Assembly: GCF_000612505.1 (NCBI RefSeq)
Contig: NZ_CP004078.1
Span: 4,735,001-4,799,000, forward strand
Reading direction: 5' to 3'
DNA: 64,000 nt
DNA from: Paenibacillus sabinae T27
GTDB taxonomy: Bacteria > Bacillota > Bacilli > Paenibacillales > Paenibacillaceae
Shown here piece after piece: positions 28,490-38,023 of the stretch; position 1 is the first letter of the stretch; every line of letters begins with the position of its first letter. A program made the translations under genes and the position numbers. The notes beneath the pieces are model-generated. The model made no database searches, had not been told where the DNA came from, and saw only the letters and a list, made by a program, of their open reading frames with translations.

Positions 28490-30949
28490 TTGGCTAATCC
28501 AGTATACGGTAAAAAGGCGGCTCAGTCGAGAAATGCCGAAAAAATACCCGAATCGCTGTGGGTGTTGGTAATTGGTTTTATTGTATTTTTGATTTGGACC
28601 CCGTTTCAAGTGGGATTATTTAATGGGCAGCAGACGGATTTTGAGAAACCGATTTATATCTCGGCATTGCTCGGGAGTCTGATACTCATCGGCTGGTTTG
28701 GCCTCTACTATAAGAGGTTTAAATTGGAGGACCAGCGGGATCTGCTGGCGGTAGCCGTGCTGCTGCTTCCTCTGACGTACTTCCTGTCGCTGTTTGTCGC
28801 TGTGTCGCACTATATGGCGATGAATATGCTGCTGATTCAGAGCATGTACGCCGCCTTCTTCATTGTAAGTCTCTACCTCCTTCGACAAAAACAAGTTAAT
28901 GTTATCATACAAAACGCCGTATTGACAGTAGCATATCTGATTGTCTGGTTCGGCCTGTTCAACTGGCTCGGCGCATGGAATGTTGCCGGAGGTCTGGTCG
29001 GCTGGTTCTCGAATACGGTGAAAAACGGAAAATATCTGGACGCGGTGATGACCGACTCCAACGGCCTGCGTCTGACTTCGATTTTCCAGTATGCCAATAC
29101 ATATGCCGCGTTCCTGATGGCCTTTTTGTTCGTGGCGATTTTTGCGCTGATCCGCTCGAAAAAAGCCTACGGCACGCTGATCAACGGCTTCATGCTCGTT
29201 CCGATCATTGTGTCGCTGCTGCTGACGCTTTCGCGGGGCGGGCTTGTCATGCTGCCGGTGGTGTTCGTGCTCCTGCTGCTGTTCCAGAAGCCGGCACGGC
29301 AGATTTTGTGGATTATCCATCTGATTATCGCGGGAATCGCCTCGTTGGCGGTAACCAGTCCGGTCACCACCATCGGCCAACGTCTTAGCGCTGTACCCGA
29401 CGCTTCGGCGGCTGTAAAAGGCTGGGCTTACCTGCTGATAGCCTCAGTCGTTACAGCAGTTCTGTGCTGGGCGGTGCAGCGTTTTGTCGCTCCTAAGCTG
29501 GAAGGGACTCTTGAGAGCTGGGCGGACCGCAGGTTCGCCAATCTGTGGCTGCCGATCGGTGCAACGGTGCTGGTGGCAGTGGCCGCCTTCCTGCTGATCG
29601 GGACGAGCGTCCGCAGCATTTTGCCGGACAATATTGAAACCCGTCTTGAAAACATCAACTTCCAGCAGCACAGCGTACTGGAGCGTTTCACCTTTTACAA
29701 GGATGCGCTCAAGGTAGCCAAGGATCATCCGATTCTCGGCGCTGGTGGCGGCGGTTGGGCCGCTCTCTATGAGCAGTATCAGAACAATCCGTACACGAGC
29801 CGACAGGCGCATAACTTCTTCCTGCAATATTTAATTGAAGTAGGTATTCTGGGCTTCATTGTATTTATGGGCTTTATCCTGTTTGTGTTCTACAAATATA
29901 TCAAAGGATTTATCAAGCAAAAGGATAAGGATGATTACGAGAATGGATTCTTCTTCCTTATTATCACGCTCTCGATTCTGCTTCACAGTATTCTTGACTT
30001 TAATATGAGTTACGCCTTTATGGGCCTGCTTGTGTTCATCGGGCTAGCGGGGATGGCGGCCGTTATGGATGCTAAACCGCTCCAGGTAAAATGGAACGCT
30101 TCCGGCCTGCGCTTGAGCTATATGGCTTTGGCGTGTATTGGGGCGGCGGCCATTCTATTTGTATCGCTCCGCTATATTGGTTCCGCCAGTGCTGCTGCGG
30201 ATGCCAAGGCGATTGTGCAGACAAGCCAGTCCTATGAAGAAATCAAGGCTCCGCTGATCAAGGCGCTTAAAAACCGTCCCAGTCATCCGGAATCTGTGAT
30301 CATTCTCGCCTCGATGGACAACCAGGTTTACAGCCAGAACAAGAACGAACAATTTGCGGCGGAATCTCTCGCCGTGCTGACCCGCGGACTTAAGGATGAG
30401 CCGTACAATAAGCAGATGCTGAAGCAGTTAATTGCTTTGTATGATCTGGAAGGAAAATCCGAAGAAGCTTACGCTGTCTACCGGGATAACGCGGACAAGT
30501 ATAACTGGGATATTGAGTGGTATGAACCGCTCATCAGCCGTTCGTTCGATCTTGGCAATCAAGCGTACCAGCAGAAGGACAGCGCCAAGGAACAGCAATA
30601 CTTCCAAACCGGTTTAGCTGCTTATGAGCATGTGGTCGCGGGTGTCGAGCACCTTAAGACACTGCCGCCAGGACAGATGCAGGGCCGTCCGTTCTCGGTG
30701 ACGCCTTTGATCGCTCTTAGCGCAGGAAAAATGCAGCTCATGTCGGGCAAAACGGCCGATGCCGCTGCCACCCTGAAACAGGGATTAAACGACAATTATA
30801 ATGATGCGACTAATCGCGAGACTGCCCGCTTTTATCTGGCGGCTTTACAAAAGGCAGGACAGCAGGATCAAGCAGTTTATGACAAGCTGGTTCAAGCCGA
30901 TGCCGGGGAAAAAGCAAAGATTGATGAAATTGTAGCAGCCCAGTATTAA
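28490..30949 (+). CDS. O-antigen ligase/polymerase-like membrane protein with C-terminal TPR region
   Basis: I start at TTG 28490 with AAGGAG nine bases upstream; a TTG at 28457 lacks a site. About 819 residues. Residues 25-560 hold a dozen or so helices with the Wzy_C/WaaL features: DSNGLRLTSIFQYANTYA, an outer loop ending in HNFFLQYLIEVGILGF, and HSILDFNMSYAFMGLL. Residues 590-815 are helical repeats of TPR type (RPSHPESVIILASMD..., EAYAVYRDNADKYNWD...). WaaL plus TPR is the layout of predicted S-layer protein glycosyltransferases (WsfB/WsaB) in Paenibacillus and Geobacillus, so transfer of the finished glycan to protein is likely; a Wzy polymerase role is the alternative. GC-rich, unlike the wzm side. 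Confidence 0.82.
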   Translation: MANPVYGKKAAQSRNAEKIPESLWVLVIGFIVFLIWTPFQVGLFNGQQTDFEKPIYISALLGSLILIGWFGLYYKRFKLEDQRDLLAVAVLLLPLTYFLSLFVAVSHYMAMNMLLIQSMYAAFFIVSLYLLRQKQVNVIIQNAVLTVAYLIVWFGLFNWLGAWNVAGGLVGWFSNTVKNGKYLDAVMTDSNGLRLTSIFQYANTYAAFLMAFLFVAIFALIRSKKAYGTLINGFMLVPIIVSLLLTLSRGGLVMLPVVFVLLLLFQKPARQILWIIHLIIAGIASLAVTSPVTTIGQRLSAVPDASAAVKGWAYLLIASVVTAVLCWAVQRFVAPKLEGTLESWADRRFANLWLPIGATVLVAVAAFLLIGTSVRSILPDNIETRLENINFQQHSVLERFTFYKDALKVAKDHPILGAGGGGWAALYEQYQNNPYTSRQAHNFFLQYLIEVGILGFIVFMGFILFVFYKYIKGFIKQKDKDDYENGFFFLIITLSILLHSILDFNMSYAFMGLLVFIGLAGMAAVMDAKPLQVKWNASGLRLSYMALACIGAAAILFVSLRYIGSASAAADAKAIVQTSQSYEEIKAPLIKALKNRPSHPESVIILASMDNQVYSQNKNEQFAAESLAVLTRGLKDEPYNKQMLKQLIALYDLEGKSEEAYAVYRDNADKYNWDIEWYEPLISRSFDLGNQAYQQKDSAKEQQYFQTGLAAYEHVVAGVEHLKTLPPGQMQGRPFSVTPLIALSAGKMQLMSGKTADAAATLKQGLNDNYNDATNRETARFYLAALQKAGQQDQAVYDKLVQADAGEKAKIDEIVAAQY

Positions 30950-30999
30950 TATAGAGGGTAGCAGGCTGGACCATTATTTAAGATCTGCAAAGTAAAAAG

Positions 31000-31033
31000 G
31001 AGCGCAAGCGGGAAACCGCTGCGCTCTTTTTTT
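31000..31033. terminator. Bidirectional terminator between converging genes
   Basis: GAGCGC-AGCGG / CCGCT-GCGCTC hairpin with a GAAA-type loop. Seven T follow on the plus strand and TTTTT on the minus strand, so it can serve both the ligase/TPR gene and gldA. Confidence 0.88.
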
Positions 31034-31060
31034 GTTCAAAAGTGAACAAGAGGTTGTGGG

Positions 31061-32152
31061 CTAAATAATAGACTGCCCCAACCGATCGGCTTCCACCAGG
31101 GCAGTCAAGACGTCTTCTAGCTTCACCTCAAAAGGCATATTGCTCATCGGCTCCTGAGGAGCACAGCTCGCCTCGGCAACAAGCCGCAGCTTCGATTGGT
31201 CAGCCGCATCCAGATTCAACTGCCGCAAGGTGGTCGGCAAGCCGACGCTTTGGCAGAAGGCCAGGGCTTCTGCGATTTCGGAAGGCTCGGCCTTTTCCAG
31301 CACAAGCTGTACAATCGTTCCGAAGGCGACTTTTTCTCCATGCAGAACCGGGCGTGTCTCTTCCAGCTGCGTCATGGCGTTATGAATGGCATGGGCGGCG
31401 GCAAGCCCACCGCTCTCGAAGCCAATGCCGCTGAGGTAGATATTGGCTTCGATGATGTTCTCCACGGCTTCGGTGAGGATGCCGTTCTCCGCATCCCGTT
31501 TCGCCTGTGCCCCATCGGCCAGCAGCGTATCCCGACAGGCCTGCGCAAGGGCATAAGCGCCGATGGCGCTTTTATCCTGGCCACGGCTTTCGGCAGATCG
31601 CCGGCAGGCCCGCGCCTCGTAGTACGTCGATAGCGCGTCACCCATGCCGGCGACCAGCAGGCGGACAGGCGCCCCTGCAACAAGCTCCGTATCGACCACA
31701 ACTCTGTCCGGATTGCTTCGCAGATACAAGTACTTATCCAGACGGCCGTCTTCCGTATAGAGGACGGACAGAGCGCTGCACGGCGCGTCGGTCGAAGCAA
31801 CGGTTGGCGCGACGATCAGTGGCAGGTGGCTGTAGAAGCCGACCGCTTTGGCTACGTCCAGTACCTTCCCTCCGCCAATCCCTATAATGACATCCGCTTC
31901 TGAATCCTTGGCCGCTAGGGCGATCCGCTCCACTTCCTTCATGGTACATTCTCCGGCAAAAGGAAGCAGAACACAGGATACATCCCCTTCTTGAAAGCCC
32001 CCGGTGATTTCCTTCTCGTAATGCGAAAGTACGAACGAATCTGCGATGATGTAAGCTTTGTCGGCGCCCAGATCGGCGCAATAACGGGGAAGATGGCGGA
32101 TTTCTCCCCTGCCTTGAATATACTTGGCCGGTGACAGGATGCTTCTGGTCAA
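31061..32152 (-). CDS. gldA: Glycerol dehydrogenase GldA
   Basis: An iron-containing-type alcohol dehydrogenase family member, full length at 364 residues, that oxidises glycerol to dihydroxyacetone with NAD. Seen: NAD motif IIGIGGGKVLDVAKA, APTVASTDAPCSALSVLY, metal ligands in GMGDALSTYYEA (Asp), HAIHNAMT (His) and LHGEKVAFG (His). The likely start is TTG 32152, eight bases after AGGAG; a GTG at 32161 overlaps that site. Close relatives include glycerol-1-phosphate dehydrogenases, but the sequence fits GldA. Monocistronic between two terminators; no glycerol genes nearby. Confidence 0.9.
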   Translation of the reverse strand: MTRSILSPAKYIQGRGEIRHLPRYCADLGADKAYIIADSFVLSHYEKEITGGFQEGDVSCVLLPFAGECTMKEVERIALAAKDSEADVIIGIGGGKVLDVAKAVGFYSHLPLIVAPTVASTDAPCSALSVLYTEDGRLDKYLYLRSNPDRVVVDTELVAGAPVRLLVAGMGDALSTYYEARACRRSAESRGQDKSAIGAYALAQACRDTLLADGAQAKRDAENGILTEAVENIIEANIYLSGIGFESGGLAAAHAIHNAMTQLEETRPVLHGEKVAFGTIVQLVLEKAEPSEIAEALAFCQSVGLPTTLRQLNLDAADQSKLRLVAEASCAPQEPMSNMPFEVKLEDVLTALVEADRLGQSII

Positions 32153-32213
32153 TGTACCCACTCCTACTCATTAATTTAATAGCCAATCAACTAAATTACA
32201 CAGGTAAAACACT

Positions 32214-32252
32214 AAAAATGGCAGCTCGGGCGATCTCCCGAAACTGCCATTT
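32214..32252 (-). terminator. Rho-independent terminator of galU
   Basis: AAATGGCAG/CTGCCATTT outer stem and TCGGG/CCCGA inner stem, followed by TTTTT on the minus strand, about 60 bases after the galU stop. Confidence 0.75.
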
Positions 32253-32308
32253 CTGTGCTGTAGACAGGTACGATAAACGTGCACCGTTTTTATTTAATAA
32301 AGATATGA

Positions 32309-33199
32309 TTACGATATGGTCTTTGAAGCTTCTTGTTCAATCAGACCTTTAAGATAGACAAGCAGATCTTCCCTGAGTTCCTCATGCTGCAGCGCATAAT
32401 GGATCGTCGTTTGGATAAAGCCCATCTTCTCGCCGACGTCATGCCGGTGTCCCTCAAAATGGAAGGCCAAAATGCGCTCCACCTCGCTGAGACGCGCAAT
32501 GGCATCAGTCAGCTGAATTTCGCCGCCTACTCCCGCCTGCTGCTCACCCAGCATATCAAAGATGCGCGGAGTCAAAATGTACCGGCCAAGGATAGCCAGG
32601 TTGGAAGGCGCCTCTTCTTTCTTCGGCTTCTCGACAAGCCGGTTCGCTTTGTACACCCGCTCCGCCAGCTCTGTTCCGTCGACAACGCCGTAACGGGAAA
32701 CCTCTTCCCACGGCACCGGCTGTACGCCTACGATGGACGATTTATATTGGTCAAAGACCTCGATCATTTGCTTCAGGCAGGGTTTGTCCGACTCGACAAT
32801 ATCATCACCCAGCAGTACGGCAAAAGGCTCGTTGCCGATAAATTTACGCGCGCACCAGATGGCGTGTCCGAGACCTTTGGGCTCTTTTTGCCGGATATAG
32901 TGGATGTCTGCCATTTCGGACGATTTGCGGACGGAATTCAGCAGTTCCCATTTCTGTTTCTCGGCCAGATTGAATTCCAGCTCGAAGGAATTGTCGAAAT
33001 GGTCCTCGATTGCCCGTTTGCCCTTGCCGGTTACGATAATGATATCTTCGATGCCGGAAGCGACGGCCTCTTCCACAATGTACTGGATGGTGGGCTTGTC
33101 CACAATCGGCAGCATCTCCTTGGGCATCGCCTTGGTGGCGGGCAGGAAGCGGGTACCGAGACCGGCGGCCGGAATAATAGCTTTGCGAATTTTAGTCAT
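32309..33199 (-). CDS. galU: UTP-glucose-1-phosphate uridylyltransferase GalU
   Basis: Makes UDP-glucose for wall polymers, glycolipids and, here, probably the lipid-linked glycan primer. About 296 residues from ATG 33199, seven bases after AAAGGAG; the longer reading to 33250 has no site. Motifs: [27 protein letters not shown] (nucleotide grip), LLGDDIVES (metal Asp), and [10 protein letters not shown]. Its own promoter and terminator show it is monocistronic. Confidence 0.96.
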   Translation of the reverse strand: MTKIRKAIIPAAGLGTRFLPATKAMPKEMLPIVDKPTIQYIVEEAVASGIEDIIIVTGKGKRAIEDHFDNSFELEFNLAEKQKWELLNSVRKSSEMADIHYIRQKEPKGLGHAIWCARKFIGNEPFAVLLGDDIVESDKPCLKQMIEVFDQYKSSIVGVQPVPWEEVSRYGVVDGTELAERVYKANRLVEKPKKEEAPSNLAILGRYILTPRIFDMLGEQQAGVGGEIQLTDAIARLSEVERILAFHFEGHRHDVGEKMGFIQTTIHYALQHEELREDLLVYLKGLIEQEASKTIS

Positions 33200-33279
33200 A
33201 GTCTGGCTCCTTTGAGTAAAGTTAGATTCCATTATGTAGAACGCATTCATTAGGATGTAAGATCGGTTGTTATACTACT

Positions 33280-33309
33280 ATTATATCAGCTTCATGGGTA
33301 TATTGTCAG
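33280..33309 (-). promoter_or_regulatory. Sigma-A promoter of galU with extended -10
   Basis: On the minus strand CTGACA (33304-33309), an 18-base spacer, then TGATATAAT with a perfect TATAAT (33280-33285). Located about 80 bases ahead of the galU start. The rest of the 33200-33536 gap holds this promoter, the U32 terminator and unremarkable sequence. Confidence 0.7.
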
Positions 33310-33445
33310 ATTGGTCATGCAAAAGAATGGAAAAACGATGGGGAAAACACGCAAGAAAAAATGTCTGGAAGCGTCTTTGCAGAGGGCGAAGTATTATTCT
33401 CGTAGATCATATAAGGCTATTTAAGGTATGACACTATCAAATTTT

Positions 33446-33473
33446 AAAAGCCCCCGCCAAGATGGCGGGAGCT
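33446..33473 (-). terminator. Terminator of the U32 gene
   Basis: AGCTCCCGCC / GGCGGGGGCT hairpin with a five-base loop, followed on the minus strand by TTTT, 64 bases past the U32 stop. Confidence 0.75.
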
Positions 33474-33536
33474 GTAGAACGTTTGAGGTGCATGCGGACC
33501 TTTTGGCGAAGTGTTCTGTTCCAATTACTTCACGAG

Positions 33537-36116
33537 TTACTTGACGAGCTGTCCCCGGGTAACGCCAAGCTGGTTGGTCGCTTTGAGCGTCTTCCACACC
33601 TGGGTCCCGGAAATTTCGCCGCGCAGCGCCTTACTGTACAGGTCAATGACCTCGGCTACCTGCTCGGGCGTCTCTTCCAGAAACTCTACGCGGAAAGTCG
33701 ATACGCCAAGTTCACGGAAATTGTTCAGATACTCCGCACCGGACTGCTCGATCGCGTTGTAAACGGTGTTGCGGCAGCCTTCATCCACACGGACGGGATG
33801 GGACATGCCGATCCGGTCCTGCAGGGAAGCCCGATGGCTCTCGCAGGGACGGCCGCAGTTTGTAAAGTCGGTCCCTTCGCTCATAAAGGTGCAGTAGACA
33901 CAGTGCTCCGTATGATACATCGGCAAATGCTGGTGAATGACGACTTCCAGCTGCGAAGTGCGGGTCCGCCGCAGCAGATCGACCATCTGCTGGATATTCA
34001 GATCATACGACGGCGTTACCAGATCGCAGCCGGCTTCAAGGAACAGGTCAACCGTTTTGTGGTTGGCGATGTTCAGCGAGAAATCGCCGATGAGCTGCGG
34101 ATGCACAGCATCCGGCTCTTCCTGCCGGCGGCGCAGGTAATAATACAGCGCGCCGGTATTGCGCACCAGCACCGCATCGGGCTGGAGGCGCAGGATGTTG
34201 GCATGGTAGCCGTTCTCTCCGGGCATATGGATGCGCGGCGTCGCCAGCGCGATTCTCGCGCCCGCTGCCCGAACGGCCTCCACCGCTGCCGGGAACTGCT
34301 TGATGAATTCGAAGTCGGCGTAAATGAACGTTACGCCGGCCTTCAGGGCAGCCTGCACCTGCGGCAGGCTGCGGCACAGCGCGGTGAGCTGCGCGTCACC
34401 GCCGCTTACAAAGGCGCCGCCCGCTCCGAGCGGGGCGGCTGTTCCCACGCCGTCCGGCCGTGCCGGGACGGCGCTTCCGGCGCCGAGCTTCGCTGCGTCG
34501 CCGTACACCTCCACCGCCCGTTTCACGTATACGGGCGGCTTCGGGCGCTCGCCCGCAAGCTGCTCCACCGCGCGGCGGCGGATGCTGTTCAGCTCGCGCA
34601 TCGGCACGATGACGCCGCCTTCGAGGGCGGCGTCCAGCCGCTCGAGCTGGAAGATCGTGCCGCCGAGGCGGCCGAATTGCTCTTCGAGCAGCGCGGCATC
34701 CATCGGTCGCTTGTTCGCCGTCTCCAGCACAAGCTCGGAGTCGACGCGGACGGTAACGCCCTTCTGCACGTCGGTCCACCAGGTGGAGAGCGGCTCGCCC
34801 GCACGGCCCGCCGCTTTGACGTGGACCGGGAATACCCGGTACGGCTTCTCCGTCTCAAACGTCTGGCGCAGCGCCTTGTCCAGCGCCGGGTCGTTCGTCT
34901 TCCAGATGCGGTCTCCGACATGCAGGCGGCCAAGGTTGACGTCGCTGCGTCCCGGGATAATATCGACGATCCAGCCTTCCTGCGCTTCGCCCTCGAGCTT
35001 CACGCCCTTGCGGCGCAAATCGTAGATGCGGCCGCCTTCCTCTTTTTTCGTGGGATCGCCCGCATCGAACACAATGCCGTCGCCGCGCTTGACCGGCGCT
35101 TCAATCCGGCAGACCACACCATCGCGCAGAATTTGCTCCACTGTGCCAAGGTAGACGCCTCGGCTTTTGGGGAAGGTGCCGTCCACCAGCTTTTTGTTGT
35201 TCGTCCCTTCCAGAAAGCCGTGGGTGAAGCCCCGTGAGAAGCTCTGCTGCAGCTCCCGCATTTCTTCCTTGGAGGGTGCCGACCATTTTCCATCGAAATG
35301 ACGCTTAAGCGCCTTGCTGTACTTGCCGACCACATTCGCCACATATTCGGGACTCTTCATCCGTCCTTCGATTTTGAAGGAAGTCACGCCCGCTTCAATC
35401 AGCTCCGGAATAAGCTCGATCGCCGCCAAATCCTTTGGGGACAGCAGATAGGCGATATCGCCCATCGGCTTTACCTCGCCGTCCACGACGAGGTCGTACG
35501 GAAGCCGGCAGGCCTGCGCGCATTCGCCACGGTTGGCGGAACGTCCGCCCCACATCTCCGAGGTCAGGCATTGGCCCGAATAAGAGACGCACAGCGCGCC
35601 GTGCACGAACACTTCCATCGGCAGACGGGCCTGATCGCCTATCGTGCGGATCTGCTTGAGATTGTTTTCCCGGCCCAGAACGACGCGTTCCATCTCGAAC
35701 GGCTTGGTGAATTCCACCGCCTCCGGCGAAGTAATCGTCATCTGCGTTGATCCGTGAATTGGAAAATCCGGCGAAATCTCGCGGATCAGCTTCACCAGCC
35801 CGAGATCCTGCACAATGACCGCATCCACGCCGGCGTCGACACAGGCCTCAATTAATTCCCGGGCATCCTCCAATTCATTTTCGAACACCAGAATATTGAA
35901 CGTCAAAAACCCTTTAACCCCATAGCTGTGCAAAAAGGCCATGATTTCCGGCAGCTCGTCCATCCGAAAATTATTCGCTCTTGCCCGGGCGTTGAATTTC
36001 TCTACGCCGAAATAGACGGCGTCCGCCCCATTCGCCACCGCTGCCCGCATGCAGTCCCAGTCGCCCGCCGGAGCGAGCAGCTCCACGTCTTCCCTGCGTA
36101 TATCCCGTTCTTTCAT
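33537..36116 (-). CDS. U32-family protein (RlhA/TrhP-like), two-barrel form
   Basis: An 859-residue U32 protein. Once called collagenases, members such as RlhA and TrhP are now known as Fe-S enzymes that hydroxylate rRNA or tRNA bases using prephenate. The N-terminal barrel starts ELLAPAGDWDCMRAAVANGADAVYFG and has the Cys cluster C176, C183, C199, C203 (HGALCVSYSGQC...GECAQAC). A middle region (about 380-520) fits the collagenase-like DUF3656. The last 300 residues repeat the barrel pattern and carry a second four-Cys group (EHCVYC...NCGRPC, about 737-760). An Ala/Gly-rich stretch near 560-590 links them. GGGAGGATATAG precedes ATG. Exact RNA target is not predictable. Confidence 0.85.
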   Translation of the reverse strand: MKERDIRREDVELLAPAGDWDCMRAAVANGADAVYFGVEKFNARARANNFRMDELPEIMAFLHSYGVKGFLTFNILVFENELEDARELIEACVDAGVDAVIVQDLGLVKLIREISPDFPIHGSTQMTITSPEAVEFTKPFEMERVVLGRENNLKQIRTIGDQARLPMEVFVHGALCVSYSGQCLTSEMWGGRSANRGECAQACRLPYDLVVDGEVKPMGDIAYLLSPKDLAAIELIPELIEAGVTSFKIEGRMKSPEYVANVVGKYSKALKRHFDGKWSAPSKEEMRELQQSFSRGFTHGFLEGTNNKKLVDGTFPKSRGVYLGTVEQILRDGVVCRIEAPVKRGDGIVFDAGDPTKKEEGGRIYDLRRKGVKLEGEAQEGWIVDIIPGRSDVNLGRLHVGDRIWKTNDPALDKALRQTFETEKPYRVFPVHVKAAGRAGEPLSTWWTDVQKGVTVRVDSELVLETANKRPMDAALLEEQFGRLGGTIFQLERLDAALEGGVIVPMRELNSIRRRAVEQLAGERPKPPVYVKRAVEVYGDAAKLGAGSAVPARPDGVGTAAPLGAGGAFVSGGDAQLTALCRSLPQVQAALKAGVTFIYADFEFIKQFPAAVEAVRAAGARIALATPRIHMPGENGYHANILRLQPDAVLVRNTGALYYYLRRRQEEPDAVHPQLIGDFSLNIANHKTVDLFLEAGCDLVTPSYDLNIQQMVDLLRRTRTSQLEVVIHQHLPMYHTEHCVYCTFMSEGTDFTNCGRPCESHRASLQDRIGMSHPVRVDEGCRNTVYNAIEQSGAEYLNNFRELGVSTFRVEFLEETPEQVAEVIDLYSKALRGEISGTQVWKTLKATNQLGVTRGQLVK

Positions 36117-36427
36117 CTATATCCTCCCAACCGTCCGAGGGACGGGTCTATATCATTAATAGTCAGAGCCGGATATCAAAGTGATTGAATCCATCATCAT
36201 AGAATTGTCCTACTGTTATTTCAGGTCCGGTTAACCCAACTATTGTATCAAAAATCACACTGCCAAGCTACAATCTTCGGTATATTAACAACTCTGGAAT
36301 ATTTAAATGTTATACTCTAATTGTATTTTTTAGAAAATGGACATCGCTCAGGTTCAAGCATAAAATACCCGTATAGCTTTTTTTGGAAAATATAGTCAAG
36401 ATACACCAAGGGAGTTGAATCTAACGA
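36117..36427 (+). other. Divergent intergenic region upstream of rmlA
   Basis: An AT-rich 311-base gap between the diverging U32 and rmlA genes. A TATACT hexamer lies near 36310, but no -35 at proper spacing was found. No gene, repeat or hairpin was recognised. Confidence 0.4.
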
Positions 36428-37306
36428 ATGAAGGGCATCATCCTGGCTGGAGGCAGCGGAACACGACTTTACCCGTTGACTCTGGTAACAAGCAAGCAGC
36501 TACTTCCTATATACGACAAACCTATGATTTATTACCCGCTTTCTACCCTGATGTTGGCAGGGATTAAAGATATATTGATTATCTCAACTCCCGAGGACAC
36601 ACCTAGATTTTCAGACCTTCTTGGAGACGGCTCCCAGTTCGGAATTTCATTACATTATGCAGTTCAGCCCAATCCCGATGGATTGGCACAGGCATTTATA
36701 TTGGGCAAGTCTTTCATCGGAAGCGATTCAGTCGCCATGATTTTGGGAGATAACATTTATTACGGAAACGGATTCCGAAAAATTTTACGGCAGGTTGCCG
36801 AGAAAACGCGCGGAGCTACCATATTCGGGTATCATGTGCCAGATCCCTCACGCTTCGGCGTTGTTGAATTTGGCGAGGACGGCCGAGTCCTCAGCATCGA
36901 AGAAAAGCCCGAGCAGCCCAAGTCGAACTATGCGGTTACGGGGCTGTATTTTTACGATAACCGGGTTGTCTCGATTGCGAGCAGCGTCAAACCGTCCAAG
37001 CGGGGCGAACTGGAAATCACTTCGGTCAACGAGGAGTATTTGCGGCTGGGCGAGCTGGATGTGGAGCTGCTGGGACGGGGCTTTACGTGGCTGGATACCG
37101 GCACGCATCAGAGTCTGGTGGACGCGACCAATTTTGTCCGAACGATCGAGGACCATCAGGGTATCAAAATCGCCGCCCCCGAGGAAATTGCATATATTAA
37201 CGGGTGGATTACCGAGGATCAGCTGCTGGCCTGCGGCGAGAAGCTGAGCAAAACCGGCTACGGTCAGTATTTGATCAAGGTGGCCACCGGCAGAATCAAA
37301 TATTAA
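36428..37306 (+). CDS. rmlA: Glucose-1-phosphate thymidylyltransferase RmlA
   Basis: First step of dTDP-rhamnose synthesis. A 292-residue nucleotidyltransferase with [44 protein letters not shown] (metal Asp) and LDTGTHQSL, all standard for RmlA. GGGAG lies upstream of the ATG at a longish distance. 20 bases separate it from rmlC. Together with rmlB/rmlD at 20-22 kb the pathway is complete in this window. Confidence 0.97.
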   Translation: MKGIILAGGSGTRLYPLTLVTSKQLLPIYDKPMIYYPLSTLMLAGIKDILIISTPEDTPRFSDLLGDGSQFGISLHYAVQPNPDGLAQAFILGKSFIGSDSVAMILGDNIYYGNGFRKILRQVAEKTRGATIFGYHVPDPSRFGVVEFGEDGRVLSIEEKPEQPKSNYAVTGLYFYDNRVVSIASSVKPSKRGELEITSVNEEYLRLGELDVELLGRGFTWLDTGTHQSLVDATNFVRTIEDHQGIKIAAPEEIAYINGWITEDQLLACGEKLSKTGYGQYLIKVATGRIKY

Positions 37307-37325
37307 TGCGGAAAGAGTGAAATAG

Positions 37326-37886
37326 ATGAAATTCACCAAAACGAATCTGGAAGGCGTACTGATCGTTGAGCCTGCCGTGTTCGGCGACCATCGCGGATGG
37401 TTCATGGAAACCTACAGCCAGGCGAAATTTCTGGAGCAGGGGATCGACCTGACCTTTGTTCAGGACAATCAATCCTACTCGGCGGTTAAAGGCACGCTGC
37501 GCGGACTCCATTACCAGCTGAACCCGAAAGCGCAGACGAAGCTCGTCCGGTGCACGCGCGGCGTCATTTATGATGTCGCTGTCGATATCCGGAAAGGCAG
37601 CCCTACCTACGGCCAGTGGTTCGGCATCGAGCTGAGCGCGGAGAACAAGAAGCAGCTGCTGATCCCCAAAGGCTTCGCCCACGGCTTCATGACGCTCACC
37701 GAGGACGTCGAGGTTCAGTACAAATGCGACGAGCTGTACGCGCCGGATTGCGACGGAGGCATTCTGTGGAACGACCCGGACATCGGGGTAAAGTGGCCGA
37801 TCGATGTGGTGCCGGTGCTGTCGGCCAAAGACGAGAAGGCGCCGTTGCTTAAGGATACGAACCTCAATTTCGTATACAACGCTTAA
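37326..37886 (+). CDS. rmlC: dTDP-4-dehydrorhamnose 3,5-epimerase RmlC
   Basis: Third pathway enzyme, a 186-residue cupin that epimerises C3 and C5 of the 4-keto sugar. Seen: FGDHRGWFMETY, FVQDNQSYS, GTLRGLHYQLNP with the catalytic His, DVAVDIRKGSPTYGQW, and IPKGFAHGFMTL. Normal length. Same transcript as rmlA. Confidence 0.97.
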   Translation: MKFTKTNLEGVLIVEPAVFGDHRGWFMETYSQAKFLEQGIDLTFVQDNQSYSAVKGTLRGLHYQLNPKAQTKLVRCTRGVIYDVAVDIRKGSPTYGQWFGIELSAENKKQLLIPKGFAHGFMTLTEDVEVQYKCDELYAPDCDGGILWNDPDIGVKWPIDVVPVLSAKDEKAPLLKDTNLNFVYNA

Positions 37887-37931
37887 GTCCCTGCCCTGCG
37901 GTGACGGAATGCCAAATTAAGCTTTTCCTTT

Positions 37932-37975
37932 AAAAATAGAACCTCCATTCCGCCTCAGTGCGGTTTGGAGGTTCT
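37932..37975. terminator. Bidirectional hairpin between rmlC and the stalk-domain protein gene
   Basis: AGAACCTCCA pairs with TGGAGGTTCT (37938-37947 with 37966-37975) around a CCGC/GCGG inner stem. TTTTT follows on the minus strand; the plus side lacks a T-run, so it mainly ends the gene at 38024-39943. Confidence 0.7.
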
Positions 37976-38023
37976 TACTATTTGGTAGGGCTGGCTTATG
38001 TCCGAGACTGCTAGCCCCCGTTC

